Below are positions 1 through 8,534 of a stretch of DNA of 64,000 bases, one piece after another. The DNA is from Micromonospora narathiwatensis (lineage in GTDB: Bacteria > Actinomycetota > Actinomycetes > Mycobacteriales > Micromonosporaceae). The notes under the pieces are model-generated. The model was not told the DNA's origin. It was given only the letters and a program-made list of their open reading frames with translations, and did not search any database. Made by a program: the position numbers and the translations under genes. The stretch lies in assembly GCF_900089605.1 (NCBI RefSeq), contig NZ_LT594324.1:1798001-1862000 (forward strand). Reading direction: 5' to 3'. Every line of letters begins with the position of its first letter. Position 1 is the stretch's first letter.

Positions 1-567
1 CTGCGCGTCTCCGTCGCCAACGTGGTGCTCGCCGCGTACTGCGCCGGCCTCTTCGCGCTCACCGACGACCACCGGTTGGCGGTCCGCGTGCTGTCGGCGA
101 ATCGGTTCGACCCGTACCGGCGGGACGTCGTGACGTCGATGAACCAGTGGATCTCCACCCCGGTCGACCGGCCGTCCGGGCCCGACCTCGCCGAACTGGT
201 CCGCGAGGTCGGCAAACGCACCCGGGTCGCGTACGCCCACGGCGTCTACGACGTGGACCGGATGTTCCGGCTGCTGGACGAGGCGGGCCACCGCCGGGCC
301 GAGTACGACAGCACCTGGTCGTTCAACTTCATCCCGCGCGGCCCGGACGGTCCGGGGCAGGCGCACGCGGACGCCCCCGGCCCGCAGGACGAGACGGTGT
401 CCTGGGCGGCGCCCTTCTCGTCCGTCGGGCCCCGCTACTACCTGCGCGTCGTCGAGGGCCCCGCGCTCACGTTCGAACTGCGGGTCCCGGTCGGCCGGTC
501 GGCCGTCGCCGCGAAACTGCTCCGTCGGATGCACCAGGCTCTCCTCGACGCCGACCGTTCCGGCTGA
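1..567 (+). CDS. Condensation-domain protein, C-terminal part (cut by window edge)
   Basis: The open frame enters from base 1 and ends at 565-567, leaving 188 residues. The pattern is that of the second half of an NRPS condensation/epimerisation-type fold: an 'FALTDDHRLAVRVLSANR' stretch followed by 'VVTSMNQWISTPVD', which occupies the place of the V-G-x-F-x-N-T motif. No carrier or adenylation domain follows, so this is a free-standing C-domain protein or the C-terminal end of a longer synthetase. It is followed after 7 bases by an exporter gene and then a second C-domain protein, so it belongs to a small peptide-type biosynthetic cluster. The HHxxxDG motif lies upstream of the window. The family call is fairly secure; the reaction is unknown. 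Confidence 0.7.
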   Translation: MRVSVANVVLAAYCAGLFALTDDHRLAVRVLSANRFDPYRRDVVTSMNQWISTPVDRPSGPDLAELVREVGKRTRVAYAHGVYDVDRMFRLLDEAGHRRAEYDSTWSFNFIPRGPDGPGQAHADAPGPQDETVSWAAPFSSVGPRYYLRVVEGPALTFELRVPVGRSAVAAKLLRRMHQALLDADRSG

Positions 568-574
568 GCGGACG

Positions 575-1873
575 ATGAGGTACCAGCGCGGCGAACTGTG
601 GCGTCATTCCGACTTCCGCAAACTGTGGTTCGGCGAGAGCGTCTCGCTGATCGGCACCTACGCGACCCAGCTCGTGTTTCCCCTGGTGGCGGTGACGTAC
701 CTGCACGCGTCACCCACCGAACTGGGCGTGGTGTCGGCCGCCCAGTTCGCGCCCGCCCTGCTGCTGACGCTCGTCGCCGGCCACTGGGCGGACCGGGTCG
801 GCCACCGTCCCATGCTGGTCGGGTCCAACCTCGCCCGGATGGCCACGCTCGCCGCCGCCGTCGCGCTGCTGGAGACGGGCGGCCTGCGGGTGTGGAGCTG
901 GTGCGTCGTCGCCTTCGTCCTGGGCACGTTCACCGCGGCGTTCGACGTGGCGTGGCACTCGTACCTGCCGGTCGTGGTGGAACGGCGGCACCTCGTCGAG
1001 GGCAACGCGAAGATGCAGGCCTCCTACTCGGTCGCGCAACTCGCGGGCGCCGGCCTGGGCGGGTGGTTGCTCAAGGTGCTCAGCCCGGCGGCCGCGTTCC
1101 TCCTCGACATCGCCTCGTACGCGTTCTCCGTCGTCGCCCTGCTCGCGATCCGGACGCGGGAACCCCGCCGGGCGAAGCCGCCCGGCACCGATGAGTCGAC
1201 GTCGCGGCGTCTGACACACGGCGTCCGGCTCCTCTGGCGAGACCGGGTGCTGCGCGCGTTGCTGCTGGAAGGAACGTGGTTCAACCTCTGCGAGCAGGCC
1301 CTGTTGACGCTGTTCATGATCTACGCGGTGCGGTTCCTCGACCTGGACGCCGGTCAGGTCGGCCTCTGCGTCGCGCTGGGCAGCATCGGCGCGGTCGCCG
1401 GATCCGTCGTCGCCGCCGACCTGGAACGGCGATGGGGAACCGCCAGGACGCTCGTGGTCGCCATCGGGCTCGCCTCGGGCAGCCCGGTCCTGGTGCCGCT
1501 GGCGAACGGCCCGCAGTTCGTGGCCGTCGCGCTCATCGTGCTGTCGTTCAACCTGTACGGGCTCGGCCTCACCGTCTTCAACGTCCACAACCTCAGTCAG
1601 CGGCAGGCCCGTACCGACCCGGCCGCCCTCGGTCGGGTGACAGCGGCGTTCAGCACCATCGCCCTCGGTGCCCTACCGCTCGGTGCCGTCGTCGGCGGCC
1701 TCCTCGGAGACCTGCTCGGCGTACGGCTGGGCCTCACCGTGGTGGCCGCGGCGTTCGTCGCCGGCTGGTTGCTGTTCGCGCTCACCCTGCCGCGGCTGTT
1801 CGACGCGCCATCGCCGGCACCGGCACCGGCCCCCGCCGCCCCGGCGACCGTCGCCGGCGAACCGCCGCCCTGA
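575..1873 (+). CDS. MFS transporter, EntS-like exporter
   Basis: A 432-residue integral membrane protein with about 12 hydrophobic segments. The loop after the second segment carries the MFS motif A form 'GHWADRVGHRPM' (around residues 69-80). The overall pattern resembles the enterobactin exporter EntS/YbdA subfamily of the major facilitator superfamily, which uses the proton gradient. The C-terminus is a low-complexity Pro/Ala tail. It sits 7 bases after the condensation protein and 26 bases before the next one in the same direction. It is therefore probably the exporter or self-resistance pump for the product of this cluster. The substrate cannot be read from the sequence. Confidence 0.88.
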   Translation: MRYQRGELWRHSDFRKLWFGESVSLIGTYATQLVFPLVAVTYLHASPTELGVVSAAQFAPALLLTLVAGHWADRVGHRPMLVGSNLARMATLAAAVALLETGGLRVWSWCVVAFVLGTFTAAFDVAWHSYLPVVVERRHLVEGNAKMQASYSVAQLAGAGLGGWLLKVLSPAAAFLLDIASYAFSVVALLAIRTREPRRAKPPGTDESTSRRLTHGVRLLWRDRVLRALLLEGTWFNLCEQALLTLFMIYAVRFLDLDAGQVGLCVALGSIGAVAGSVVAADLERRWGTARTLVVAIGLASGSPVLVPLANGPQFVAVALIVLSFNLYGLGLTVFNVHNLSQRQARTDPAALGRVTAAFSTIALGALPLGAVVGGLLGDLLGVRLGLTVVAAAFVAGWLLFALTLPRLFDAPSPAPAPAPAAPATVAGEPPP

Positions 1874-1899
1874 CCCGACCCATCCCCCAAGGAGAAGGA

Positions 1900-3174
1900 A
1901 TGCCCGATCAGCTCGCCGTTCCGTTGTCCCCGGCGCACCGGCTCCTGGCCTGGGTCGACGAGGTCGCCCCGGGCATGGTCTTCGGGCCACGCTTCGTCTG
2001 CCTCGGCGGCTACCGCCTCACCGGCCCGCTCGACGTGCCGGTGCTGCGGGGCGCGCTCGACCGGCTCGTCGTGCGACACGAGGCGCTGCGTACGGTGATC
2101 GCGGGAGACGGTCCGGCACCGCGTCCACGCGTCACGCCGCCCGCGCCGGTGCCGCTGGTCGAGGTACCGCCCGACGCCCTGGTCGACACGCTTGTCGCCG
2201 GCGCCTACCCGCCCGGATCGGTGCCGCCGCTCTGGGCCTACCTGGCCCGCCACGGCGACGCGGACGCCACGCTCGTCCTGGTGGCTCAGCACACGGTCGC
2301 GGACCCCTGGTCGATGCGGATCCTCATCGCCGACCTGCTGCGCGGCTACGCCGACCGGCTCGTCGGGCGCAACGAGGGCCAGAACCAGGCGGGGACGCCG
2401 CCGGGCCGGCATCAGGTCCCGGCCACGCGCGACGGGAACGACGAGCAGCGCACGCGGCGGTTGACGGATCACTGGCGACAGGTGCTGACCGAGGTACGCC
2501 CGCTGCCACCCGACACCGCCGCGCCGGGCGGGGCACCCCGCCACGCGGAGACCCGCTTCCCGCTCTCCATCACCGACCAGCGGCTGCGGGCCGCCGCCCG
2601 TACCCGACGCACCACCCCCTTCGTCCTGCTGCTCAGCGGATTCATCGGCGCGCTCGCCGCGTACACCGGCGCGACCGACCTGACGGTGCCGGTGCTGACC
2701 TACGGGCGTGGCCGGTCCGACTGGGAGACCGTCGGCCTGTTCATGAACGCGTTGCCCGTACGGGTGGACCTGTCCGGCGACCCGACCCCCGGCGAGACGC
2801 TGCACCGGGTACGCGTCGCGTTCACCACCGCGTTCGCCCGCGAGGTGCCGCTGGCCGACCTGGTGTCGCGCCTGCCCGAGGCGGCTCGCCTCTTCGCTCC
2901 GGACGGCCCGGCCAGCGCCCAGTTCGAGGTCATCCAGCTGCCACCCACGCCGCCGTCCGGGCCGCTGGCGTGCCGGCCGATCCGCCTGCCCGCCGGGCTG
3001 CCGCTCGGTGGCCCGGTGATCCCGGTCAACGGTCTCGCGGTCTGGCTCGAACAGGGCCCCGAGGGCGGCTACTCAGGGACCGTCCGCTACCGCGCCGACC
3101 TGTTTTCGCAGCCCACCGTCGAGCGGCTCGTGACCGGCTACGCGGACCGACTCGAACGGCTGGTCGGCCCGTGA
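1900..3174 (+). CDS. Free-standing NRPS condensation-domain protein
   Basis: 424 residues, the length of a single C domain. The ATG at 1900 follows a good ribosome-binding site (GGAGAAGG). A C1-like 'RHEALRT' lies near residue 60. The catalytic core motif, normally HHxxxDG, reads 'QHTVADPWS' (around residue 128): the second, catalytic His and the Asp are kept, the first His is Gln and the Gly is Pro. A 'GLFMNALPVRVDL' segment matches the V-G-x-F-x-N-T motif. The stop overlaps the next gene's start in a GTGA. By family knowledge such discrete C proteins condense a carrier-bound acyl or aminoacyl group with an amine or alcohol; the actual donor and acceptor here are unknown. Confidence 0.85.
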   Translation: MPDQLAVPLSPAHRLLAWVDEVAPGMVFGPRFVCLGGYRLTGPLDVPVLRGALDRLVVRHEALRTVIAGDGPAPRPRVTPPAPVPLVEVPPDALVDTLVAGAYPPGSVPPLWAYLARHGDADATLVLVAQHTVADPWSMRILIADLLRGYADRLVGRNEGQNQAGTPPGRHQVPATRDGNDEQRTRRLTDHWRQVLTEVRPLPPDTAAPGGAPRHAETRFPLSITDQRLRAAARTRRTTPFVLLLSGFIGALAAYTGATDLTVPVLTYGRGRSDWETVGLFMNALPVRVDLSGDPTPGETLHRVRVAFTTAFAREVPLADLVSRLPEAARLFAPDGPASAQFEVIQLPPTPPSGPLACRPIRLPAGLPLGGPVIPVNGLAVWLEQGPEGGYSGTVRYRADLFSQPTVERLVTGYADRLERLVGP

Positions 3175-4622
3175 CGGCGGCCACCGGCGGTGCGTTCGCG
3201 CACCCCGGACACATCCTGGATCTGCTGGAGCCGTGGCTGCGGCCCGGGTCGGCGGCCCCCGCCGTGGTCGACCCCGCCGGCTCGCTGACCTACGGCGAGC
3301 TCGACGGGATGACCCGCCGGATCGCCGCCGACCTGCGCGGTCAGGGCCTGTCGCTGGGCGACCCGGTCATCGTGCACGCCCGGCTCTCCGGCTGGGCCGT
3401 GGTCGCCCTGCTCGCCGTGCTGCGGGCCGGTGGACGCTACGTCCCGGTGGACGCGGCGTTCCCGATCGAACGGCAGCGGCGCACGTACCAGCTCAGCGGG
3501 GCGAAGCTGGTGCTGGCCGAGCCGGGCGTCCCACCGATACCCGGGCCGTGGCGCACCGTCGAGGTCGGCCCGGCCACCGGCGCCGCCCCACCGCCGGACC
3601 GGCCCGCCCGCGGGCCCGACGCCTACACGTACTTCACCAGCGGCACGACCGGGCAGGCCAAGCCGGTGACGGTGCCGGCGGCGGCGCTGGCGTACTCGAC
3701 GGCCGCGCGCCTGGCGTACTACCCGGACCCGGTCGAGGGCTTCCTGCTCTGCTCGTCGATCGCGTTCGACAGCTCGGTGGCGGGCATCTTCTGGACGCTG
3801 GCCGGCGGCGGGCGTCTGATCATCCCCAGCGACCGGCCGGCGAACCTGCTCGCGGTGCGGCGCGCAGCAGTCCGGCACCGGCCGTCGCACCTGCTGATGG
3901 TGCCCTCGCTCTACGGCGTGCTGCTGAGATCGGCCGACCCGGCGCACCTGGCCGGCCTGACCGCCGTGGTCGTCGCGGGCGAGGTGTGTCCGCCCGCCCT
4001 GGTCGCGCGGCACTTCGCCGTGCTGCCCGACACGGCCCTCTACAACGAGTACGGGCCGACCGAGTGCACGGTCTGGAGCACCGTGCACCGGTGCGCTCCG
4101 GCCGACGGCCAGGCGCCCACGGTGCCGATCGGCGCTCCGATCCCGGGCACGACCGTGACGCTGCGTACGCCACAGGGCGGGACAGCGGTGCCGCCGGGAG
4201 CGATCGGGGAGATCTGGATCGACGGCCCCGGCGTGGCGAGCGGCAGCGGGCCGTACCGCTCCGGCGACCTCGCCAGCGTCGGCCCGGACGGTCTGCTGCG
4301 CTTCCACGGACGTGCCGACGAACAGCTCAAACTCGGCGGTGTCCGGATCGAACTGGCCGAGATCGAGCAGGCGCTGACCGGCCACCCGGACATCACGGCC
4401 GGTGCCGTCGGGCGATCGGTGGCCGACCCGGCGCGGGCCCAGCTGGTCGCGTTCGTGGTGGCCGACCAGCCGGTGGACACCCGGGCGTTGCGCGCGCACC
4501 TGCTGGCCCGGCTGCCGGCGGTCGCCGTCCCGGCCCGCTACGTCGTGCTGGACCGACTGCCCACCCAGCCGAACGGCAAACTCGACCGAGGCGCGTTGAA
4601 CCGGCTGGCGTCCGGCCACTGA
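3171..4622 (+). CDS. Free-standing amino-acid adenylation enzyme (NRPS A domain)
   Basis: 483 residues starting at a GTG that overlaps the preceding stop. The adenylation motifs are in order: A3 'TYFTSGTTGQAKPV', A4 'FDSSVAG', A5 'NEYGPTE', A7 'YRSGDL', A8 'GRADEQLKLGGVRIEL' and A10 'PNGKLDR'. The Asp in A4 is the residue that binds the alpha-amino group in amino-acid-activating domains, so the substrate is probably an alpha-amino acid. No carrier domain is fused, so the aminoacyl group must be loaded onto a carrier in trans; the discrete carrier at 5894-6190 is the obvious partner. The substrate pocket does not match a code I recognise with confidence. The gene converges on the P450 gene. 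Confidence 0.92.
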   Translation: MTAATGGAFAHPGHILDLLEPWLRPGSAAPAVVDPAGSLTYGELDGMTRRIAADLRGQGLSLGDPVIVHARLSGWAVVALLAVLRAGGRYVPVDAAFPIERQRRTYQLSGAKLVLAEPGVPPIPGPWRTVEVGPATGAAPPPDRPARGPDAYTYFTSGTTGQAKPVTVPAAALAYSTAARLAYYPDPVEGFLLCSSIAFDSSVAGIFWTLAGGGRLIIPSDRPANLLAVRRAAVRHRPSHLLMVPSLYGVLLRSADPAHLAGLTAVVVAGEVCPPALVARHFAVLPDTALYNEYGPTECTVWSTVHRCAPADGQAPTVPIGAPIPGTTVTLRTPQGGTAVPPGAIGEIWIDGPGVASGSGPYRSGDLASVGPDGLLRFHGRADEQLKLGGVRIELAEIEQALTGHPDITAGAVGRSVADPARAQLVAFVVADQPVDTRALRAHLLARLPAVAVPARYVVLDRLPTQPNGKLDRGALNRLASGH

Positions 4623-4676
4623 GGCCCGGCACGTCGACCATTCCCGGGCCACCAGCGAGCCGCACCGGCCGCCGGC

Positions 4677-5897
4677 TCAACGCGCGGTGGCGACCAGCGG
4701 CAGCCGCCGAATCCCCGCCAGCCACGTCGACCGGACGTACTCGACGTCGCCGGCGGGCTCGAACGACGAGAAGCGGCGGAACAGCTCCGTGAAGAATGTG
4801 CGCAGGGCCAGTCGCGCGATGGGTGCCCCGATGCAGTAGTGATGGCCGTCGCCGAAGCTGAGGTGCCGGTTGGGGGTGCGCCGGACGTCGAACCGGTGCG
4901 GGTCGGCGAACACCCGCTCATCGCGGTTCGCGGAGCCGATCCAGACCACCACCGCGTCACCCGCCGCGATGGCCACGTCGCCCATCCGTGCGTCCTGCGT
5001 CGCGCAGCGCAGGAAGTGCCGGGCCGGGGCGGCCCAGCGCAGCGCCTCCTCGATCCCGGAGTCCAACAGGTCGGGCTGCCGGGCCCACTCGGCGTACCCG
5101 CCCGAGCGGGACAATTCGAGCAGCGCCGCGTTCGGCACGTGCGGGATCGCGGCGCTGGCGCCGAGCAGCAGGCTGTAGCAGTTCGCCACGACCGCACCCG
5201 CGCTCAACGACCGGCCCTCCACGGTCATCGACGCCAGTACGTCCACCAGGTCGCCGCGCGGGCGACGCCGGTGCGCCAGGACCAGGTTGAGCAGGTATCC
5301 GAAGAGTTCCCGGTGGGCTCGTCGCAGCGTCGCCTCGACGCCCTCCGGCAACCGGTAGGCCGCATCGTCCTCGGCCACCGACATGCCCACCAGCCGTGCC
5401 AGCCGTGGCCAGTCCGCCGCGGGGATGCCGAACAGCGGACCGAGCACCGCCATCGGAAGCGCGCTGGTGATCGAGGCGAAGTCGACCGGCCCGCCGTCGA
5501 GGGCGGGGGAGAGCAGTCGGAGGACGTCCGCCTGCAACGACTCGGCGTGCCGTCGTACGGCCCGGACCGTCATCTCGCGCTGCACCGGCCGGCGTAGCTT
5601 GCCGTGTCGCGGCGGGTCGCTGGCGGAGAACTGCAGGTTGCTGGCGGGCTCCTCGCGGCCGAGCATGTTGAGGAATACCCCGCGGGTGGAGGTGAAGCCG
5701 GCATGGTCGGTCAGTACCCGTTCCGCGTCCGCGTAGCCGGTGACCGCCCAGAACCCGGATCCGCCCCCGACGGGCTGCCAGCGGACGGGCCGGTACGACC
5801 GCAGCGCCTGCCACACGTGGTGCGGCTCGCCATGCTCGAACAGCCGGGCATCGGAGAGGTCGACCAGTTCAGGGTCGACTGAACCCGGGCTGGTCAT
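4677..5897 (-). CDS. Cytochrome P450, probably acting on a carrier-bound amino acid
   Basis: 406 residues. The haem-binding motif 'FGDGHHYCIGAP' places the thiolate Cys at about residue 355, and an 'EEALRW' ExxR motif lies in the K helix. The I helix reads 'LLLGASAAIPHV' and lacks the usual acid-alcohol pair (D/E-T) for oxygen activation. The start codon overlaps the stop of the carrier-protein gene (ATGA at 5894-5897), so the two are translationally coupled. A discrete A domain, carrier and P450 together recall systems that beta-hydroxylate a carrier-tethered amino acid (NikP1/NikQ, NovH/NovI type). The P450 and coupling are seen; the reaction is inferred. Confidence 0.92.
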   Translation of the reverse strand: MTSPGSVDPELVDLSDARLFEHGEPHHVWQALRSYRPVRWQPVGGGSGFWAVTGYADAERVLTDHAGFTSTRGVFLNMLGREEPASNLQFSASDPPRHGKLRRPVQREMTVRAVRRHAESLQADVLRLLSPALDGGPVDFASITSALPMAVLGPLFGIPAADWPRLARLVGMSVAEDDAAYRLPEGVEATLRRAHRELFGYLLNLVLAHRRRPRGDLVDVLASMTVEGRSLSAGAVVANCYSLLLGASAAIPHVPNAALLELSRSGGYAEWARQPDLLDSGIEEALRWAAPARHFLRCATQDARMGDVAIAAGDAVVVWIGSANRDERVFADPHRFDVRRTPNRHLSFGDGHHYCIGAPIARLALRTFFTELFRRFSSFEPAGDVEYVRSTWLAGIRRLPLVATAR

Positions 5898-6190
5898 CGG
5901 AGCGGCGCCTCGGAATCGTCCACCGACATCGCCTCGACCAGGTCGGCGATGGTCGGCGACAGGAACAGCACCGACGCGTCGATCTCGACGCCGAGGTCGT
6001 GGTAGATGTCCATCAGCAGGTCCGCGGCGAGGAGCGAGTCACCGCCGAGCTCGAAGAAGTCGTCCCGTACCCCGATCGGGGACACCCCCAGCTTGCTGCT
6101 CCACAGCTCGGCCAGACGTCCCTCGACGGTGGACCGAGGTGCCACGTACGTCGAGGCGACATCCAACTCGTCGCGGGAAAGGGCACTCAT
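5894..6190 (-). CDS. Discrete peptidyl carrier protein
   Basis: 98 residues with one carrier domain. The phosphopantetheine attachment site is 'FFELGGDSLLAADLL', with Ser at residue 52. A clear ribosome-binding site (GGGAGG) precedes the ATG. The protein carries an aminoacyl or peptidyl thioester on its cofactor arm after loading by an adenylation enzyme, most simply the one at 3171-4622. Its stop overlaps the P450 start, which suggests the P450 works on the group tethered here. This is the divergent arm of the cluster; the sequence upstream has been disturbed by a mobile element. Confidence 0.92.
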   Translation of the reverse strand: MSALSRDELDVASTYVAPRSTVEGRLAELWSSKLGVSPIGVRDDFFELGGDSLLAADLLMDIYHDLGVEIDASVLFLSPTIADLVEAMSVDDSEAPLR

Positions 6191-6286
6191 CCGCCGGTAC
6201 CTCCCTGCTCGTCGGCGCCGATCCCAGCCTCGATCCGACCCGGTGGCCGATCAAGGCGATCGCCGTTCGGGTCCGTTCGGGCTTGT

Positions 6287-6500
6287 TCAGCGGCTCGCGA
6301 CCCGGCCGCGGGCCGGGGCAGGGCCGTCGAGCCCGTCGGAGCGGAGCTCCGGCAACTGCCGTTCCAGGTCGTCGAGCATCGCGTGCAGCCGGGCCAGTTG
6401 TTCCCGTACCGACGGCTCGGGCCGCTCGTCGGGAGGCTCCGGCCGGGCGGTCCGCTCCGCTGCGGCGCGTTCGTCCTGGTGAGCGTCTCTGATCAGCTTA
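6287..6500 (-). pseudogene. C-terminal remnant of an unidentified gene next to the IS607-type element
   Basis: On the minus strand a frame of about 70 codons runs from roughly 6500 to a stop at 6287-6289. It reads as a plausible protein tail: a charged, Pro/Glu/Arg-rich linker, then an amphipathic helix containing 'VREQLARLHAMLDDLERQL', then a short basic end. Upstream the frame passes into the 3' end of tnpB in another reading frame, so no native start is present. I read it as the surviving C-terminus of a gene cut by the mobile element. No family is recognised, and chance openness in GC-rich DNA is possible. The rest of 6191-6492 holds only the leader of the carrier gene. Confidence 0.35.
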
Positions 6501-8360
6501 GTGATCCTGAGTCGGATTGAGCTTCCGGGATCGTTTTCCACCGTGGTGGGGAGGCATGGGCGTGAAGGTGGAATCCCGCGCCCAGGGCTGCTCCTCGTGG
6601 CCGATGGCCGGCGGTGGGTGTGCTGGTCGTGTTCACGCCCTGGTGTCGGTGGGCTGCGCGGGGCAGTCGGGTCCGGTCCGTTGGTGCGTGTCCCTCCGGA
6701 CGCTTGCCCGCCCGGCCCGGGGGTCGGGTGGGGGAGGGTGCCCTGCGTCGCCTGGGCGCGGGGCGTGGTGGCTGGTGCCGGGTGGGGCCGGTCTTCGAGC
6801 GGTCCACCCGGCTGGCCTTGGTGGTGGGGGTGATGACGGCGGTGGCTTCGAGTTTGTCCACGACCGCGCGGATCACCATCTGCCCGCTGGTCTTGTCCGT
6901 GAGGGTCTTGGCCTGATGGGTGAGGCCGCGGGCGGCGATGCGGCGCCAGGCGCCGTTGTCGCGGTCGCCCTGCCAGCCGCAGGCGCCCGTGTTGGGACAG
7001 ATGGCCCACTTCCAGCCCGCCACGGTCGGCTTGTCGGGGGCCTTGCGGTGCTGCAGCGGGGTCAGGCATTGCGGGCAGTGTTTGGAGGTATTCCGCGCGG
7101 GGACGATGACCACGGCGATACCGGTCTCGGCGGCGAGGTGCCAAATGCGGTCAGTGATCTGTCCGCGTACCTGCTGGGAGAGCCGCGTGTTCATGGTGGC
7201 GCCCATACCCTTGGCTTCCATCGACCGCAGGTCTTCCACATAGATCACGGACGCCCCGGCGGCGATCGCCTGATCCACAGCCCAGCGAGCGGCGGCCCAC
7301 GCGAGTGCGGCGTTCAAGTTCGCGCGGCGCTCGGACACGTGCCGGATCTCGTCGCGCAGTACCGCCTGCTTGCCGACGAGTTGAGGCCGCTCGTTGACGC
7401 CGATGAGCCGCTGGTAGTGGTCGGCCTTGGCGTGCAGCCGCTCGCCGTGGCGGCGCAGGCGGTGCTGTTTGGCGATGACTCCGGCGGCGCGGAACTGTCC
7501 ACCAGCCCCCAACGCCGTGATCCGTCCGTCGGTTCCCAGTCGCAGGGCTCCGGCGGACAACAAGGTGTTGAGCCCCAGTCCACGCCGAGCGCGACCGTGT
7601 GACCGTTACGGCGGGCCTTCGGCACGGCGTGGCTGTATGCCATATCGGCGTGCACCTTGCCACCGGTCACGCGCAGAGTGGGCAGATGCAGCACCGCGCA
7701 GGCAGGAACCGTGGGCGGCAGCGTGATCGGACAGGCCACCCACGTCCAGTCCCGATACGTCCGCGGATCCGGTCGTGACGGAAGCTGCAAGCGCAGCAGC
7801 ACCCTGCCCGGGTCGGCCTCGCTACGTTCGATCGTGGCCTGCTGCCGGTCACACGCGGCCAGCAGCAGCATTCGCGGGATCCGCGGGACGCCTTCAAGCT
7901 CGAACACGTCCATGGGCAGGCGGCCGTAGGCATTGAGGAACGTGGCGGCCTGCCGGGTGCGGCCCTTGATGACGCTCGACGGCAGATGCTCCCCACCCGG
8001 AACCGCCTGCCGCACCTGCTCCCACTCCCGAGCCGTGCGCCTACCCGGCTCGGCCGGCCACGACGCCAGCACCCCAGTGGTCAGATCAGCGCGCCACTTG
8101 ACCGACCGCAGAGCACGCCCCGCCTGTTCCTGGGCCATCCGCACGACCCGGTCGTTGACCTTCACTCCCTTGGGTGTGGTGGCGGTCCAGCCCAGGCGCC
8201 GCAACGCCATCCACGCATGCGACGGCAGCCTCCGGCCACCCGTGTCCAGCCCGGAGGCCAGCACCTCCACATCCACGGCATTCCAATGCTCACCAACCAG
8301 GACGCCTACCATGCCCGCCACCAGATCGGCACACCAACCGACACGCTCGGCAAGCACAAC
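6493..8360 (-). pseudogene. tnpB: tnpB (IS607/IS605-type RuvC nuclease), 3' part, frameshifted
   Basis: This is the main body of a TnpB protein, about 622 codons after restoring one base. The RuvC-I motif is interrupted: the upstream frame reads 'VALGVDWG' and the downstream frame continues 'LNTLLSAGAL'. They join perfectly if the G run at 7573-7576 (four bases) is read as five. Downstream are the second acidic motif 'VIYVEDLRSM', a zinc ribbon 'CPQC...CPNTGACGW', and the RuvC-III Asp in 'GDRDNGAW'. TnpB is the RNA-guided nuclease related to Cas12. The 5' end lies beyond the IS1380 element, at 10052-10159. Frameshift plus insertion make it a pseudogene unless the shift is a sequencing error. 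Confidence 0.85.
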
Positions 8361-8365
8361 CTTAG
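8361..8365. repeat. Target-site duplication, left copy (CTTAG)
   Basis: CTTAG lies immediately outside the left terminal repeat of the IS1380 element and is repeated immediately outside the right one at 10052-10056. IS1380-family elements are generally described as making 4-bp duplications, so CTTA or TTAG may be the true duplication with one base matching by chance. Confidence 0.85.
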
Positions 8366-8534
8366 CCTCGATCCGTGGACCGGTTTCGAGTCGGCCGGTG
8401 ATCGGGTGATTCGATCTTGGTGTTGGTTTGAGGGTGTGGTTGTGCTGCTGGTCTGCCCAGCGTTCTCGGTTCATGGTCGTGTGGTGAGCGTGGATGCGTG
8501 TGGTGGCCGGGGTGCTGTGCGCGGGTCGGGGTGT

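Noticed and set aside
1668..3170. Extension of the adenylation gene upstream to 1668
   Set aside because: That part is a shifted-frame shadow of the exporter and condensation genes; the GTG at 3171 has coupling and the family N-terminus.
6493..6700. Omega-RNA (guide RNA) at the 3' end of tnpB
   Set aside because: TnpB elements usually encode one here, but I could not identify a defined scaffold or element end, so it is not annotated.
7314..8474. tnpB starting at the ATG at 8474
   Set aside because: The first 38 or so codons of that frame lie inside the IS1380 element. The true 5' end is at 10052-10159.
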